From: an uncultured Moraxellaceae bacterium
Lineage (GTDB): Bacteria; Pseudomonadota; Gammaproteobacteria; Pseudomonadales; Moraxellaceae
Assembly (NCBI GenBank): GCA_937928295.1
Contig: CALEYY010000226.1
Coordinates: 1-5,561 of the forward strand
Length of the DNA: 5,561 nucleotides
Direction of reading: 5' to 3'
This document shows, in pieces, positions 4,991-5,561 of this stretch (its first letter is position 1; every line of letters starts with the position of its first letter). A model generated the notes under the pieces. It ran no database searches, had not been told where the DNA came from, and saw nothing but the letters and a program-made list of their open reading frames with translations. Made by a program: the position numbers and the translations under genes.

Positions 4991-5561
4991 TCAGGCATTA
5001 TCCTCAAGTACACAAGTGGCGGCCTTCTCGCCAATCATCATGCTCGGGGCGTTGGTATTGCCACTGATCAACAACGGCATGACAGAGGCATCGGCGACGC
5101 GCAACCCGGATACTCCCCTGACCCTCAACCGGCTGTCTACAACGGCCTGCTCGTCTTCGCCCATGCGGCAGGTTCCCACTGGATGGTAGATGGACTCAGC
5201 ACGCTGGCGTATGTCCGCGTCAATCTGCTCATCGGTCACCACTTCCTTGGCAGGCAGGTCATCGCCACCAAAGATAGAAGCAAACGCTTCAGTACGGAAC
5301 ACCCTGCGCGCCAACTTCACACCCTCCCGTAACACCCTGAGATCATCGCTATCAGAAAGATAACCGGGGTCAATCACGGGAGCGCTGCGCGGGTCGCTAC
5401 CGGACAAGCGGATGAACCCCCTGCTCTTTGGCCGTAACTGACACACATGGATGGTACAACCGAACCCCGACGTCAGCTCCCGGCCATGATCACGCAGGAA
5501 AGTTGGCAGGAAATGCAGTTGAACGTCCGGACGATCGCCGCCTCCGACATTGACAAAGGCC
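4991..5561 (-). CDS. GMC-family FAD alcohol dehydrogenase, C-terminal part (5' end outside the window)
   Basis: Reading the complement from the window edge to the TGA at 4991-4993 gives 189 unbroken codons matching the C-terminal third of glucose-methanol-choline oxidoreductases, the group that holds choline dehydrogenase BetA and the alkanol dehydrogenase AlkJ. Visible blocks are PDVQLHFLP near the edge, QLRPKSRGFIRL (5411-5440), YHPVGTCRMG with the catalytic His at 5183-5185, the GLRVADASVMP segment, and SGNTNAPSMMIGEKAA with Asn at 5051-5053. His and Asn lie 44 residues apart, the same distance as the active pair of choline oxidase (His466, Asn510). The N-terminal FAD-binding half lies beyond base 5561. 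A GTG at 5444-5446 could be mistaken for a start, but the frame and homology continue upstream of it. Membrane-linked oxidation of an alcohol to an aldehyde is the likely role. The substrate is unknown, and a link to the + strand operon is suggested only by proximity. Confidence 0.92.
   Translation of the reverse strand, partial: AFVNVGGGDRPDVQLHFLPTFLRDHGRELTSGFGCTIHVCQLRPKSRGFIRLSGSDPRSAPVIDPGYLSDSDDLRVLREGVKLARRVFRTEAFASIFGGDDLPAKEVVTDEQIDADIRQRAESIYHPVGTCRMGEDEQAVVDSRLRVRGVSGLRVADASVMPLLISGNTNAPSMMIGEKAATCVLEDNA

Noticed and set aside
5444..5446. GTG as the start of a short 151-residue - strand protein
   Set aside because: The frame stays open to the window edge, and GMC-family sequence (PDVQLHFLP and following) continues upstream of it.
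1..5561. CRISPR arrays, tRNA or rRNA genes, insertion sequences, phage genes
   Set aside because: No regularly spaced repeats, no cloverleaf or rRNA-like segments, and no transposase or phage motifs were seen on either strand.

Overview
The window reads as an accessory oxidative-metabolism locus of a moderately GC-rich Gram-negative bacterium. It has Shine-Dalgarno sites before every gene, short intergenic gaps and a sigma70-type promoter. The gene set (Baeyer-Villiger monooxygenase, esterase-like hydrolase, SDR dehydrogenase, GMC alcohol dehydrogenase) would suit a hydrocarbon- or lipid-degrading gammaproteobacterium of the Alcanivorax/Marinobacter kind. That taxonomic placing is inference from gene content only; there is no rRNA or other marker gene.

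Layout: bases 1-123 are a regulatory leader with a good promoter (41-69), a perfect 9-4-9 palindrome just after the expected transcription start (78-99) and a ribosome binding site. Four genes on the + strand follow in a tight row: an alpha/beta hydrolase (124-1107), an EthA-like type I Baeyer-Villiger monooxygenase that overlaps it by 20 bases (1088-2590), a classical short-chain dehydrogenase (2618-3475), and a protein resembling the 'predicted metal-dependent hydrolase' family but carrying a ferritin-like di-iron ligand set and one membrane segment (3511-4389). A 129-base gap with an inverted repeat separates these from a PaaI-like hotdog thioesterase (4519-4932). A strong hairpin (4953-4990) lies between the thioesterase and the convergent 3' part of a GMC oxidoreductase (complement of 4991-5561), whose 5' end runs off the window.

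How the genes may work together: an SDR that oxidises a secondary alcohol to a ketone, a Baeyer-Villiger enzyme that inserts oxygen to give an ester, and an alpha/beta hydrolase that splits the ester form a chemically complete ketone-cleavage route. The di-iron-like protein could supply the hydroxylation that makes the alcohol, the thioesterase could act on a CoA-bound acid product or substrate, and the GMC enzyme could oxidise the released primary alcohol. The order and the families are visible in the sequence; the pathway, the substrate and the role of the di-iron-like protein are inference. The best lead for new biology is that di-iron-like protein in this setting.
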